A stretch of DNA of 64,000 nucleotides from contig JAGMVK010000009.1 of assembly GCA_020747065.1 (NCBI GenBank), positions 1,116,001 to 1,180,000 of the forward strand. Reading direction: 5' to 3'. Below the pieces are notes generated by a model, which was given only the letters and a program-made list of their open reading frames with translations, did no database searches and was not told the origin of the DNA. Position 1 is the stretch's first letter, and each line of letters begins with the position of its first letter. Positions 35,092 to 46,500 of this stretch are shown here, piece after piece. Source of the stretch: Cadophora sp. MPI-SDFR-AT-0126 (lineage: Eukaryota > Ascomycota > Leotiomycetes > Helotiales > Ploettnerulaceae). A program made the position numbers and the translations under genes.

Positions 35092-35936
35092 ATGATGAGC
35101 CATTTCCGAGTCGGAGCCAGTACCATGTTGGAGCCTATTACCACCCTGTTAAGGCATTGCCAAATTTTTGCGGATACCCATCTTGTGGCACTACTTGTCG
35201 CCTTTATGTTCGCATCGGCTTTCGCCCTGCCTTCGTTTTCGTCCTCAGCCCTTGGACTAAAAGGGCTTTATGAATTGTATTAAGTCTTCATCTCTTTGTT
35301 GGGCCATAATACTAATCAAAACAGTACGCTTGGAATGTTCATGATCTCAGCTTTCTCATTTGGCTTAATACATCGAGCCGAGATCAAAGAGTATAATCCC
35401 ATTCAATTCCAATCGACAACGCAAAGAAGATTAACACGGTATCCAGAAATATCGCCCCGGGACTCGCGGTGTGCCTACCAATTGTTCTCACAGCCTTAGT
35501 GGCTGTACAGCCCTCACCGGAGGATTTCGCTCCATATATGCCGTTGTCTGCTGCCATAGTCATCATGGTCATTGTTCACGTCGTCCCATGGGCAAGGAAA
35601 AGCTTCCGCGCTCGGAATGTTCCACAGGATTTCAGACTTGGAGACTTCATCAGAGCCGGACACATGACCCGGACTTCAGGATCAGATGCAGCCTCCATGG
35701 GATCAAGTTCAACCCGCTCCAGTGGAAATTCTTTGTGGATTATGGGCCGTTTCATTGGATCTGAGCTTGACCCCGTGGTTTTCACCCATCTTGACCACGC
35801 GGAAGAGTACAACGCAACCGCAATTCCACCATTCGAGGAAACGCTCAGTCCCGGTGACCTTGAATCAGGACTCTGTCCTGGATCCAGTCAGAATAGCACA
35901 GCGTCCGAGGAATCTACAAATCCGTTGTTGTTTTGA
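35092..35936 (+). CDS. Orphan four-span membrane protein
   Basis: Unrecognised family. Three exons (35092-35276, 35325-35390, 35447-35936) give 246 aa. Both introns are good: the first has a TACTAATC branch, the second is 56 bp with GTATAA ... ATCCAG and repairs an apparent frame break (HRAEIKE joined to NIAPGLAVCLPI). Hydrophobic segments: LVALLVAFMFASAFAL, FTLGMFMISAFSFGLI, APGLAVCLPIVLTALVAV, PLSAAIVIMVIVHVV. After VPWARKSF comes a 90-residue Ser-rich, acidic cytosolic-type tail ending STNPLLF. Similar topology to the gene at 33349-34431 suggests distant paralogy; not proven. Confidence 0.6.
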
Positions 35937-35941
35937 AAGAA

Positions 35942-36690
35942 TCAAGACAAGTTCATCACTGTCGTCTTCGCCGCCATCTCTTGTTCAGGATTTACTTTGC
36001 CATGATGCTCTCCATTTCGACAAAACTGCCAAACGCCAGGTAGCACGACACCCTTTTCCCCTTTGGATGTCACATACGTTTTAGCTGTCTCCGAAGCTTG
36101 GTTAATTCTATCGACAGAACCCAGATAAAGATTGTCGGAGGTACACCAGGACTCCAATATCTTATGCATGATATATACACTCGCACCCGCGATCAAAAAG
36201 TTGGCAAGAGCCAACTGAATGGACCAATACCAGATAACACGTGGAGATATCTTTGATCGGATCCATGTTGCTCCCACATGAGAGACTCCTTTTTGCATGC
36301 TTGGTTTCCAGATGTTCAGGTCCAAGGCATCCTCCCAAGATTGATGGAGGACAGCACCACCGATTATACCCAAATGTCCTAAAATCTGCGCCAGCAATGT
36401 CGCCATCCGAGGAATGAAGACCTAAGATAAGGATGTTCATTTCTTTGTCTGTCTTCATGTGTTTTCTTGCTTCCTAAGCGTCATCTCAGTCTGAAGTTTT
36501 CAGAAATTGCGCGACGCACTGGGACTCACATGAAGAATTGTGTCATCACACACCCACCACGATTGTTGGATTGCATCTACTGTACCGGAGATCTCTAGCC
36601 TGGAGAAATTCTGAAACAGCAGTGTGCCAGGAAAAGCGACAGGCCTCAAGGATTCATCTGACTTTCCCGGACGAAGCCGCTGCGGACTGC
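35942..36690 (-). CDS. Orphan membrane protein, 5' end open
   Basis: The main exon 36421-35942 codes a frame containing VFIPRMATLLAQILGHLGIIGGAV and YWSIQLALANFLIAGASVYIM (in parts), about two membrane segments, with a hydrophilic Lys/Glu-rich end. It is preceded in phase by an exon ending at 36530 (LEISGTVDAIQQSWWVCDD) through a 108 bp intron (GTGAGT ... TCTTAG). That frame stays open to about 36690 without an ATG, so the true start lies further 5' or at the internal ATG at 36406. Tail-to-tail with the 35092 gene, only 5 bp between stops. Confidence 0.4.
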
Positions 36691-37418
36691 ACTATATATT
36701 CTGGGACGGGTAGTATTGGGAGATCAGATGATAGCAGGGGGTTGTTTTTGTTCTTTTTGATGTAAATATGAAAGGACTCATTTGTGCCCATGGCGTTGTC
36801 GGTGCACACGAGACTCAAAATGCTTATAAGACGCGGCTTGTGGCGGTTTTGATGCAAGTTTGCTTAACTGAGGTCTTAGAAAATTCGTGCGAACGGTTGG
36901 GTATTATTGTCGAAGGCTTGTTTCTGTTTTGGCTGTAGATAAGGTTATTGGCATTTTGCATGTTGAGATTTTGGGCGTGCTTGAGCTGGGGATTGCGAAG
37001 CGAATCGGGGGTGGGGCCATACAAATGTACGAGCGTGTCTTTGTGCCAGACGAGAATTTGCCATGGACCGAATGTTATATGGAGTTGATGATCAGGCATA
37101 GAGCGGATCGGGCTACTGATTTCCTGTGTCTGAGCTTTCGTCCAACGAAGCCCTTTGCATGCGAAATTGTAATTCCACCCACAAAAACTGGGGCCATCAC
37201 CACCTGATGAGAACTTACAAACAAGTTCAAGAGTATCGGTATCATCTGGTGACTTAGCATTGAATTGAGATGTTGGATGGGAAACTCCTTTGCAGGAAAG
37301 GAAGGGAGCACCAGCTCAGAGTATTCAAGCCCATGTAGCTAGGCCCGATTAGGAACTACTAACATGGTAAAGCTTCTCAAATAAAATTTCGACTTTAGAA
37401 TACAAGCTTTAGCTGTGA
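36691..37418. other. Region without a confident gene
   Basis: About 730 bp. A frame at 36887-37207 (plus, 106 aa) and one at 36824-37099 (minus) exist. Neither has a recognisable motif. Confidence 0.35.
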
Positions 37419-38047
37419 TCAAGCAGACAACGGACCTGTAAAGTCGAATACCATCCTCGAACCTCGTACTTGCCCTTCTTTCGTCACTATCATCCGACGA
37501 ACAAATCTTCGTTCACCATTGATATCCTCAAAGCCATATGTCAAGCGAAGAACCCAGCCATGATTCAGGGACTCGACAATGCCATCAATTAGCTCATCTG
37601 CTTCAACAACATCCTCGGTCCAGCCCCGCTTCAGCAAGCCCTCTACCAAGTCGTCTTCCTTCAATGAAGAAATCCTGACACGTCGATGTCGGCTTCTTGA
37701 TTTGCCGAAAATGGGGTCGCTGTACTCCTCTCCCCATGTATCGTTGTAAATCCGATGCTCAGGGGTTGTCTTGATTCCACCTGTGATGGTTGTATTGATG
37801 ATTATATGCTCAACATTATGTTGGTCTCTGCTTTGGCGAATTCGCTCTGTTGTAGAGGCTAGTCCTATGGTTTTGCGAAGGATCCAGTTAATTCCTTGGA
37901 GAGCCAGAAACTCGTCAAATGGGTCTGAAAGTCGCTTGTTCTACTACACATGAGACATTGCCCAAAGTGTTGTATGATTTACAATGAGCATACCAGAGTC
38001 CATATACCATCGAGATTGTTGAGGGTCTTGCTTGGTGGTGCTGCCAT
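37419..38047 (-). CDS. Fungal lipocalin-like small protein
   Basis: Two exons (38047-37994 and 37940-37419) with a 53 bp intron (GTATGC ... GTAGTAG) give 191 aa. MAAPPSKTLNNLDGIWTL joins NKRLSDPFDEFLALQG, then INWILRKTIGLAS, HNVEHIIINTTITGGIK and the end FVRRMIVTKEGQVRG ... VFDFTG. This matches a common ascomycete protein I know as lipocalin/fatty-acid-binding-like (a beta-barrel with GxW-like start and no signal peptide). Cytosolic ligand binding is inferred; no substrate is known to me. Continuous frames hide most of it, because exon 2 has no ATG until 37664. It is divergent from BAHD acyltransferase 1. Confidence 0.75.
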
Positions 38048-38984
38048 ATCGAAGCAAGCTACTGGCGACTCTGCTACAGACGCAGACAATACGGTGATTG
38101 GAAGTCAACCTCAACACGATGTACCCAAAAAGTGCCGGCTCTCAGCCTTCAAATTCCCCCAGAGAGCTTCTTCCATGTCATTAGGAAGCTGGACGCCCCT
38201 TGTCGAATGCGCGTCTCACATCGAGTGATTGTGAAGAAAGTGTACCTCGGCTTTTTCAATGTGAGTTCAAGACGACCGAGTCTCGCAAAACAAGGGCGAC
38301 CACTTTAATTGACTTCATCCCTTCAACCCCGCTACAAGCAATGCAAGTCTTGGCAAGCGTTAAAGATTCCATGTTCCTTGAACATCCTTACAAGTACCCT
38401 TTCATGTTAATGCCAGCGTTAATCTAATTCCCACGTGTGAAACAACTCGCTCATGCCTCGGTATCCACAAATCAAAACATGCGCTACCAGCTATAGCATC
38501 AAAAATTATCGCTTTCCACCGAACATCGAAAATACCTAGGTACATTTCGACCAAGATTTTCAAAAAGCTAAATAAATCCACGCCTCGGTCCGCTTTGGCC
38601 CCTGACCGTTAGACGGCATGCAAATAAGCTTTGCTCACAACGTGCGAGTTGGTTTGCTCATCTTTGCATAAGCCAGATACGCCTCCACTACCCTTGCAAA
38701 TCTCCGATTAGCATCCTGCAACATCGTATGTACTTGTACGAAGGTAAGCAATGCTCATCGGCAGTCTCATTTAGAGTTTGGATAGATTGAATCCTAGATA
38801 ACGAGTGCCAGGCTGCTCAATCACCACCTCGGTCCAATCCTATACGAGATGCAGAGGTGATGATACCCCACACGACGTGCGACGCTCAAATATTTGCCTT
38901 TCAGCGAGCCATTAAGGCATATTGTGGATCCTTAGGTACCATGGCACAGCAACTTCCGAAGACCTAAACACCTTGCAAACCATC
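38048..38984. promoter_or_regulatory. Divergent promoter, lipocalin-like / BAHD acyltransferase 1
   Basis: About 940 bp between divergent starts. I see no gene and no obvious shared palindrome. Confidence 0.4.
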
Positions 38985-40460
38985 ATGGAAACCTTCACAA
39001 CTGTATTCAAACCTCCATCTTCATGGATTGGCCAGGTGGTAGACCTGGGACCAATCGACCAAATCGCCCCACGATGCTACATGACAACCTTCTTCTGTCT
39101 ACGTCTGGCGCCAGATATCACGACTGCCAGCATAATCAAACGTGTTCAAAGGATGATTTTCTGCACTGTTCAAGAGATCCCACAACTTATGACGACGGTT
39201 GTATCTCGAAATAATAGCCGTGAGGAGCTCGAACTTCGGTATCTGGAGGATTCAGGAGCACGCCTCACGTTCAAAGATTATACGTCTGAGCACTTGAAGC
39301 ACGAATGGACTCATGGAAGCTTTGATGACCTCGCCAAATATCATTTTCCTTACCGTAGTTTGGAAAGACGGATGCTCATAGAGGGTATCAACCCAGATGA
39401 GAAAGACAAGCATTTGATGGCGTTGAAGGTGCAGGCCAATCTGATTTCAGGAGGCTTACTGCTTGTCAGCGCTTTGCATGTACGTAGACAATCTTGGTAT
39501 CGCAATACATCTTCTAACTGAAAGCTCGTCTTGCAGCATACTGTATGTGACGGTTTGGGCTCTTACCTGTGTAATGCCACTTTGGCAAAGCACTGTCGGA
39601 ACAGTCTTGAGCCCGATTGCAGCACTCTTCCCATCGAGTTTGGCGACCGTGCCACTATCATCACACCAGATATACAAGCTTCACTTCAAGGCCTGCCTGA
39701 TTGGCGACTCGTAACTCCTGGAGAAGAGTTCTTGAATCCTACTCATTACGACCCCGCATCGCTATCCGGCCTCCAGTGCGCAATTTACTACATCTCCGAG
39801 GAACGCATCAAGCAGCTCAAACATGTTATAGCAGCAGCATCTCAGAGACCTTCTGCTGGCGAAGCCATTTGTGCCCTCCTGTGGAAACATGTCGTTCGTG
39901 CTCGCAACATCGACGCGAACCAATTTCCAGAGGCGAAGCTGTCGCTCACCGTCAATGCTCGCGCCCGGATGTCGAATCCCATCGTACCAAAGTTTTTCTG
40001 GGGAAACATGTGTGAGCCGAATGCTGTAGCTCGCATGCCGACCGCGGCCTTCTCGTCAGAAGAGTTTTGCTCTTCTGCGACCAAGCAGGTGCGCGCAGCT
40101 ATTCAAAGCGTGAACGCTTCCGCAGTGCAACGGCTCGCCGGCGTCTTGGTACAACTTCCGAAAACGACTTCTATCACCTGGGACGTCAACCGTTGGCCGG
40201 GCCCGGATATGCTCATTGTTAGTCTACAATCGATGCCATTTACAGCATTGGATTGGGGGCCTGACTTTGGCGGGTGCTGCGAGGCGTTTCGTGTCCAAAT
40301 TGGGGATATCGAAGGGAAACCTGACGGAAGGTGCATCATGTTTCCTCCCAGGAAAGGCGATGGACAAGGCTTGGAGGTCATGCTGCAGTATGAGGGGAGT
40401 ACGCTTGATAGGCTGGACGCAGACAGAGGTTTCACTCGCTGGTTCGAAAGGAGGTCATGA
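38985..40460 (+). CDS. BAHD-type acyltransferase 1
   Basis: Transfers an acyl group from acyl-CoA to a hydroxyl or amine of a small molecule. Two exons (38985-39479, 39537-40460) give 472 aa, usual for the family. The catalytic HxxxD is created exactly at the splice: ...SALH joined to HTVCDGLG. The structural motif DFGWG is replaced by DWGPDFGG near residue 415. The intron (GTACGT ... TTGCAG) is required, since frames on either side are out of phase. Start at METFTTVFKPPS; an upstream non-ATG extension is not used. No organelle signal. Convergent with BAHD 2; substrate unknown. Trichothecene-acetyltransferase-like fungal enzymes are the nearest family I can name. Confidence 0.85.
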
Positions 40461-41094
40461 ATACCCATCAGTGAAATTCAAAAGCAAGACTGTCGCTTGT
40501 CTAAGCGAGCCCCTATTAACGTCAGAAACTTCATCGTTTCCCGCATTTTCGGGGAATCTACTATTGTTTCAAAGCTTGGCTCTTGAGTGTTGAGATCATG
40601 TACAATAAGTTGCGGTCATTATACTAGAGCAAACTTAAATTTTGATTCGTGCAAGATTTGTTGTGTCTGAGTGATCGTCGACCTTTGTGCGCAGAATTTT
40701 AGGGTCGCGCAATCGCTACAGCGCGACACATAGGTGGCAATAGATGGTGACAAGCGTTCGCGCAAGATTGGGTTTTCCCCTCGTAATTGTACTGTCAAGA
40801 AATGGAAGCATCAAGTGACATTAGTCGATCTCATTGTCCCGACATTAGTTAGGTCGTGCTGAAGAGTTGGCCCAGGCCCCGGCCCCACAGCTGACTGGAC
40901 ACGCCGGCACGCGTTAACCGGTATTGTATGGAATCAAGCTACGTAAAAATAGGCTGCATAGATTATTACTGTTAACTAGATGCAAGAGTCACTCTACCCG
41001 CATCCAAACGAAAACACAAAAATTGGTCATAAACCAGAAGAAAGCTCAACTTGTGATCCGGAGCCAAGAAAAGAGAGGCAAGTTGCGGAGCTGG
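40461..41094. other. Convergent 3' region
   Basis: About 630 bp between the stops of the two acyltransferases. Contains the two 3' ends; no gene seen. Confidence 0.4.
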
Positions 41095-42738
41095 TCAAAG
41101 CTTTGCTTTCTTCATCTTCGTCGTCATCGTTGCAAAAGACTCCACCACATTGTGTCTCACGCACACATTCTCACACACCGTGGACATGACACCATCTGCC
41201 AGAAGACGCTCCAACACGATCTCTTCAGCACTAATCACGACTTCGAGGTCTCCATTAGGTTGGCGTGGGAGAATGATGAGCTCGCCTCGCGGTGTTTCAC
41301 GCGCAATGTAGGGTTCGCGCAGCGCAACGCTGCAACCAAGTTCTCCTCCCCAATCAGCAAGGGAGCCCAGAGCGGCTATCGCATGGTCAGTCACCAGCAT
41401 ATCGATCGGGCCTTTAGGAATGAGGCCGGGGGACATGGGTGTACGGAGAGAGAGCTTCAGCATCTCCATGTAATCCTTTTCGTTCCAGGCGCTGCCGAAC
41501 TGGCGAACGCTCCTTGCGATATCGAAGATGCCCTTCCACTGGTCCTTCTGAGGTTCGAGGACATCGCGATCAACGCAGACTCTGACCAGATCCACGCAAG
41601 CGCCGAGGAATGTTTGGGGCAAAGGTGGATTCAGCTTGCGGCGGACGTCCATTGCTGTCACGATCTGTGCAGTCTGTGGCTCATTGCCGCGTCGGTCTCC
41701 TCTCTTGGCCATGCATAATCTCTGCCAGATGAAAGCCGTCACGATATCGAAAGACGATAGCTTCGTTTTGGCGTCTACTTTTCTGACAGCATCTGTCAGA
41801 GCGCGGAGCTTAGAAGGCGTAAAACGCCAGATGCCGGATGAAGGCTCCAGAAGATAATCAACTACGAAAAGCATCGGAGTCAGCATGTCTAAATTTAGAA
41901 GAGTTAGACGGACCGGGAAACGATTACCTCGTTCTGGGCTGGCCTTGGAGACGTTCGCCTTGAGGAAAAGATTTCCAATGTCTTCCACCAACTTTTGGGG
42001 ATCTGTGGGATCTAGAAGGGAGAATCTGTCCAAGGTTTTGTTCACAGCTGCTATCTCTTCTAGCGGAAGCGGACCCTCAACATCTGGAAGGAGTCGTTTT
42101 CGATCAGGCCAGGGAAGCTGTCTAGGAACTGCTACCAATTTACCGCCAGCTTCGGCCACTCGTTTCGTATATTTGGCCCAGCTGATAAGGATTGCTGTGC
42201 CCTGAGCCAGGTCCGTCACCAAATGGGACAGCGAACCCGTCCAGACGATTCCACCCCTAACATGGCAGATTTTGCCCACAAAAACAGGTTGGCCGTCTTC
42301 GCTTGTAGGAAATGGTTCTGCACGGAACTCTTTCAGGCCATCATGGTCTCCGTCCAGGTATGGAAAGCCGCACTCCTGCAGTTCGCTAAAGGATGGAAAT
42401 CTCGGGTCGTTGCTCATGTCACTGAAGTGAAAGGCGCCGCCAGCACGGGGCGCTGGCGGTATCTCCACGCTGAAATCGCCACGCTCGCTTTGTCGAAGGA
42501 TACCTGTGACGATGGGGTGCTCATTCATCACAAGGCTCAAACCTTGCTTGAGGTCGTTGAAAATTTGCTCGACATTTGCACTGCTGCGAATCGGGAAGAA
42601 CTGAGCGAAGGAGTGGTGCACTCGGGCGCATAGGTTCTCGACAGCAGAGCAACTGAATTGGGTTGGCTTGATGGGCTTCGCAGGCTGAACAAAAGTCACA
42701 CCTGAAATATGCATTCGTGGCTGTGGAACTGGTTGCAT
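41095..42738 (-). CDS. BAHD-type acyltransferase 2
   Basis: A single open frame of 547 aa, MQPVPQPRMHISGV ... Catalytic HxxxD is SHLVTD (about residue 183) and the DFGWG equivalent is ADWGGELG (about 455). A 39 bp segment (41889-41927) has GTAATC ... CTAAC ... TTTAG and is a multiple of three, so splicing would remove 13 residues (534 aa) without a frame change. Both forms are possible. Only about 25-30% like BAHD 1 by eye, so the two are not a recent duplication. It shares an 840 bp promoter with the PDR transporter. Substrate unknown. Confidence 0.85.
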   Translation of the reverse strand: MQPVPQPRMHISGVTFVQPAKPIKPTQFSCSAVENLCARVHHSFAQFFPIRSSANVEQIFNDLKQGLSLVMNEHPIVTGILRQSERGDFSVEIPPAPRAGGAFHFSDMSNDPRFPSFSELQECGFPYLDGDHDGLKEFRAEPFPTSEDGQPVFVGKICHVRGGIVWTGSLSHLVTDLAQGTAILISWAKYTKRVAEAGGKLVAVPRQLPWPDRKRLLPDVEGPLPLEEIAAVNKTLDRFSLLDPTDPQKLVEDIGNLFLKANVSKASPERGNRFPVRLTLLNLDMLTPMLFVVDYLLEPSSGIWRFTPSKLRALTDAVRKVDAKTKLSSFDIVTAFIWQRLCMAKRGDRRGNEPQTAQIVTAMDVRRKLNPPLPQTFLGACVDLVRVCVDRDVLEPQKDQWKGIFDIARSVRQFGSAWNEKDYMEMLKLSLRTPMSPGLIPKGPIDMLVTDHAIAALGSLADWGGELGCSVALREPYIARETPRGELIILPRQPNGDLEVVISAEEIVLERLLADGVMSTVCENVCVRHNVVESFATMTTKMKKAKL

Positions 42739-43578
42739 TATAGAGGAAGGATGGTGAACCTGAGAAACAAAACTTTCATACTTTCATCAAATCAGAGGTT
42801 TCACGAAGGAATAGTCAGGCAGATAAGGTAGGTCAAGGGATTTTCCCCGTATTTATTAACATCTTCCAATAGGCTCTCAGTAGTTTCTCAGTCAGAAGAC
42901 TTGGCTCTTTAAACCGCAGACGGGTTTTTCATCGAATGGTTGAGATAACCAGGGTGGCAAGCCACACTTTCCCCTGTATCAATCTGCTAGGACTATCTCG
43001 ATGATACTCGCATGTGCTCTCGACGTTGCCCGATCCTGGGGTACGTGCAAAGCCAACCAGCTCGCTGATCACGACACTTGCGAACATACGGCTGCTCTTC
43101 GCGGCAGTAGCCTTATGACTCCATGAAAATACCAGCGAATATATTGGAGAAGCGAGGCGTCCTCCATACCTAGGTAAACTTAAACTTGGATCATATTTGG
43201 TAAGCTTCCTTGTTGTCAAGAGCTCTAAGGGATGATCGTCAGGGCCAGGCCAGGGTTAGGCTACCCCGCTCCCGCAATTGTGATACACCACCTGGTCCAG
43301 ATGGCTCGTGCGTTCAAGTCTGATATCGCTCCTTTGTACCCTAGCCAGCACTGGAATGAAGCTCGGCGCAAGAAATTGTTCACATGAAGATGAAGGGCGC
43401 CAGAAGGGAAGACATGTGAAACTTGCTTGAGCCGAGTTATCTCTATTGACTAGGTATGTGCATTTTCTTGTCTTTTGTTGCTTCAGCAAGCACATACAGT
43501 CAGACACAGAAGGGCGCTCGGGACCTCGATACAGCTTGATTTCTCCTCCTGAGGAGAGACTGCCAGGTTGTCGTCAAA
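42739..43578. promoter_or_regulatory. Divergent promoter, BAHD 2 / PDR transporter
   Basis: 840 bp between divergent ATGs. Short frames only. Co-regulation of acylation and export is inferred from the arrangement. I did not find a clear pleiotropic-drug-response element. Confidence 0.5.
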
Positions 43579-46500
43579 ATGGTCTCTTTGGGGGTATCAG
43601 GATTTGGCGATGCATTACAGCGCGCCGCCAGCGCTCGCAGTTCCATCTACAGCACGGGAAGGTTGACTTTTTTTGAAGACGATATCGAAACAGAGAGCAC
43701 TCCTTTTGAAGCACCACATCAAAGTGCACCCAATCCAAACATCCCGGACTCAGTGGCTACAGCCTGGTCCAACGCAGGTTCTGCGCTTCGCTCAGAAGAT
43801 GCGAAGTGGCCAGCTTCCGTCAGCATTGCCTTCCGTGATCTAAATGCCTTCGGCTTTGGAGTGTCTACAGACTATCAACAAACTGTAGGTAATGTATGGC
43901 TTGGAGTACTTGGCTTTGCCCGCAAGCATCTTGGGGCTGGAAAAAGGAGGACCGAGATACTTCGCAGTCTCGATGGAATAGTCGAAGCTGGAGAAATGCT
44001 GGTCGTCTTAGGTCCTCCTGGTTCCGGCTGTACGACCTTTCTCAAAACCATCTCCGGCGAGACTCACGGCTTTAACATTGACAATAGGTCATATTTGAAC
44101 TATCAAGGTATGTTTCGTGGGCTATATCGCTTATCAAGTCAACTGAGTCACGGTTGAACAGGCATCAGTGCGAAGCATATGCAAAAGGATTTCAGGGGCG
44201 AGGCGATATACACCGCTGAGAATGATGTCCATTTCCCAATGCTTACAGTCGGACAAACGCTCTACTTTGCTGCTAGAGCGCGTGCTCCTCGCGAACCTAT
44301 CGGCGGCATTTCAAAAGACATTTACGCTCAACAGATGCGTGACGCTGTCATGGCGACCTGTGGCATCCTACATACCATGGACACAAACGTGGGCAATGAT
44401 TTTATTCGTGGTATCTCCGGTGGCGAGCGTAAGCGCGTTACCATTGCAGAAGCAATGCTGTCACAGTCACCGCTACAGTGCTGGTACGTTCCACGGGCTT
44501 GGCATCGATCTTTGTTTGTTTGCCCGTCCAGGGCTCCCTCTGTTACTTCCACCATGCTTGACGATTTAACAGTATTGCTATCTTGATGCCTAGAACTGAC
44601 TATTGCTTCATCAGGGACAATTCAACACGTGGTCTAGACTCGGCAAATGCTCTTGAATTCGCCAGGACTCTCAGGAACAGCACAACATCAAACGGCGTCA
44701 CCGCTTGCGTCTCCATGTACCAAGCTTCCCAAAGCATCTACGACCTATTTGACAAGGTTCTGCTTTTGTATGAAGGCTATCAAATCTTTTTTGGGAAGAC
44801 CACGGAGGCAAAGCAATACTTTCTTGATCTTGGCTTCGACTGTCCACCTCGACAAACCGATGCCGATTTTCTAACATCCATGACCAACCCGCAAGAGCGT
44901 TTAGTTCGTCCAGGCTACGAATCTTTCGCCCCACAAACTCCATATGAATTTGCAGACTTATGGTACCAGAGTTCCATCTACGCCCGGCTCAAGCATGACC
45001 TCGTCGCGTATGAGAAGAGATATCCTATCGGTGGTAAGAATCTGGATGACTTTATTGCAGCCCGGGGAGCTCAGAAATCGAGAAGTCAGCGAAGGAAATC
45101 ACCTTTCACCCTGTCCTACCCCGAGCAGATTCGCTTGTGCCTGTGGCGTGGCTTTACCAGATTGAGAGCAGATCCTTCAGTGACGCTCGTGGCGGCTTTC
45201 TTCAACATCTTGATGGCCTTGGTAGTCTCATCAGTCTTTTACAACCTCGAGCCTACTACCGGAAGCTTCTTTCAGCGTGGAGCTTTATTGTTCTTCGCTG
45301 TTCTCCTTAACGCTTTCGCATCAGCACTCGAGGTGCGTTGAATATGAGGCTGAGCGAGGGGTCTTCCGCTGACAACTCTCGATAGATAATCATACTATAC
45401 GCCCAGCGACCCATCGTCGAGAAGCATGCAAGATACGCACTCTATCATCCATCAGCGGAGGCATTTGCGAGCATGATCACGGATATTCCCTACAAACTCA
45501 CGAACTCTATCTGCTTCAACCTCGTCCTCTACTTCATGGCTAACCTTCGACGAGAACCGGGCCCTTTTCTCTTCTTTCTCTTTGTCTCACTTGTTGTTAC
45601 GTTTGTTATGTCGATGATGTTTAGGACGATTGCATCCGTGACACGCTCGCTGGAGGAAGCTCTGGCACCTACAGCAATCATCATCACAGCTCTTGTTATC
45701 GTAAGTGCTCCTCGATTTCAATACATCCTTCTGATTTGCCTCAAACTGATTGCGGCCTGGTTGATCCCTAAAACGGAATGTTCCCGTGTCTTGAACCATC
45801 TTGACATTACCACTCGCTGTTTTGAGAAAGAAGTTACTGACTTTCAGTACTCGGCAGTACACTGGCTTCGCAATCCCCACAACTTACATGGTCGGCTGGG
45901 CACGCTGGATCAACTACATCAACCCTGTAGCGTACGGATTCGAAGCCATTATGGTCAACGAGTTCCATAAGCGCAACTTCACTTGCAGCACTTTCGTCCC
46001 GTTTGGTGGCTTTTACAACCAAGTGCCTGCTGTCAATAAAGCATGCGTCGCTATTGGCTCTGTCTTGGGACAGAACACAGTCAATGGAGACGTTTATCTT
46101 GCCAGCGCTTTTGGATACCATAACTCTCACAAATGGCGTAATGTTGGCATTATGTTTGGATTTCTCACTTCTTTCCTCATCACCTACCTGTGGTCTGCAG
46201 AGACGGTGCGGGCCAAGAAGAGTCAAGGAGAAGTACTCTTATTCCAACGTCGGAAATTCGAACGAGACATCAGTGATCAACAGCCCGAAGATATTGAGAG
46301 GGGCGAGTCTAGCATTCCAATGCAAGTCCTTCGGGATCAAAGCGGCAAATTTGCACGCGGGATGAGAAGTGCACAACGAGTCGTCGATGGAAAGCATTTT
46401 TCAATCCCCAAAGTTGCGAACGAATCCAGCCTCAAGGAGCAGATGCCTCTTCAGAAACATACTGCGACTTTTCACTGGTCCGACATAACGTACGACATCA

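Noticed and set aside
35384..35500. Apparent frameshift in the orphan membrane gene at 35092
   Set aside because: A 56 bp intron (35391-35446) with a good branch site restores the frame.
42739..43578. Drug-response element (PDRE/CDRE-like) in the shared promoter
   Set aside because: No clear consensus found by eye, so none is annotated.
44484..45857. Broken PDR transporter, since no single frame covers it
   Set aside because: All five frame changes fall at canonical introns and the exons sum exactly in phase to 1481 codons.
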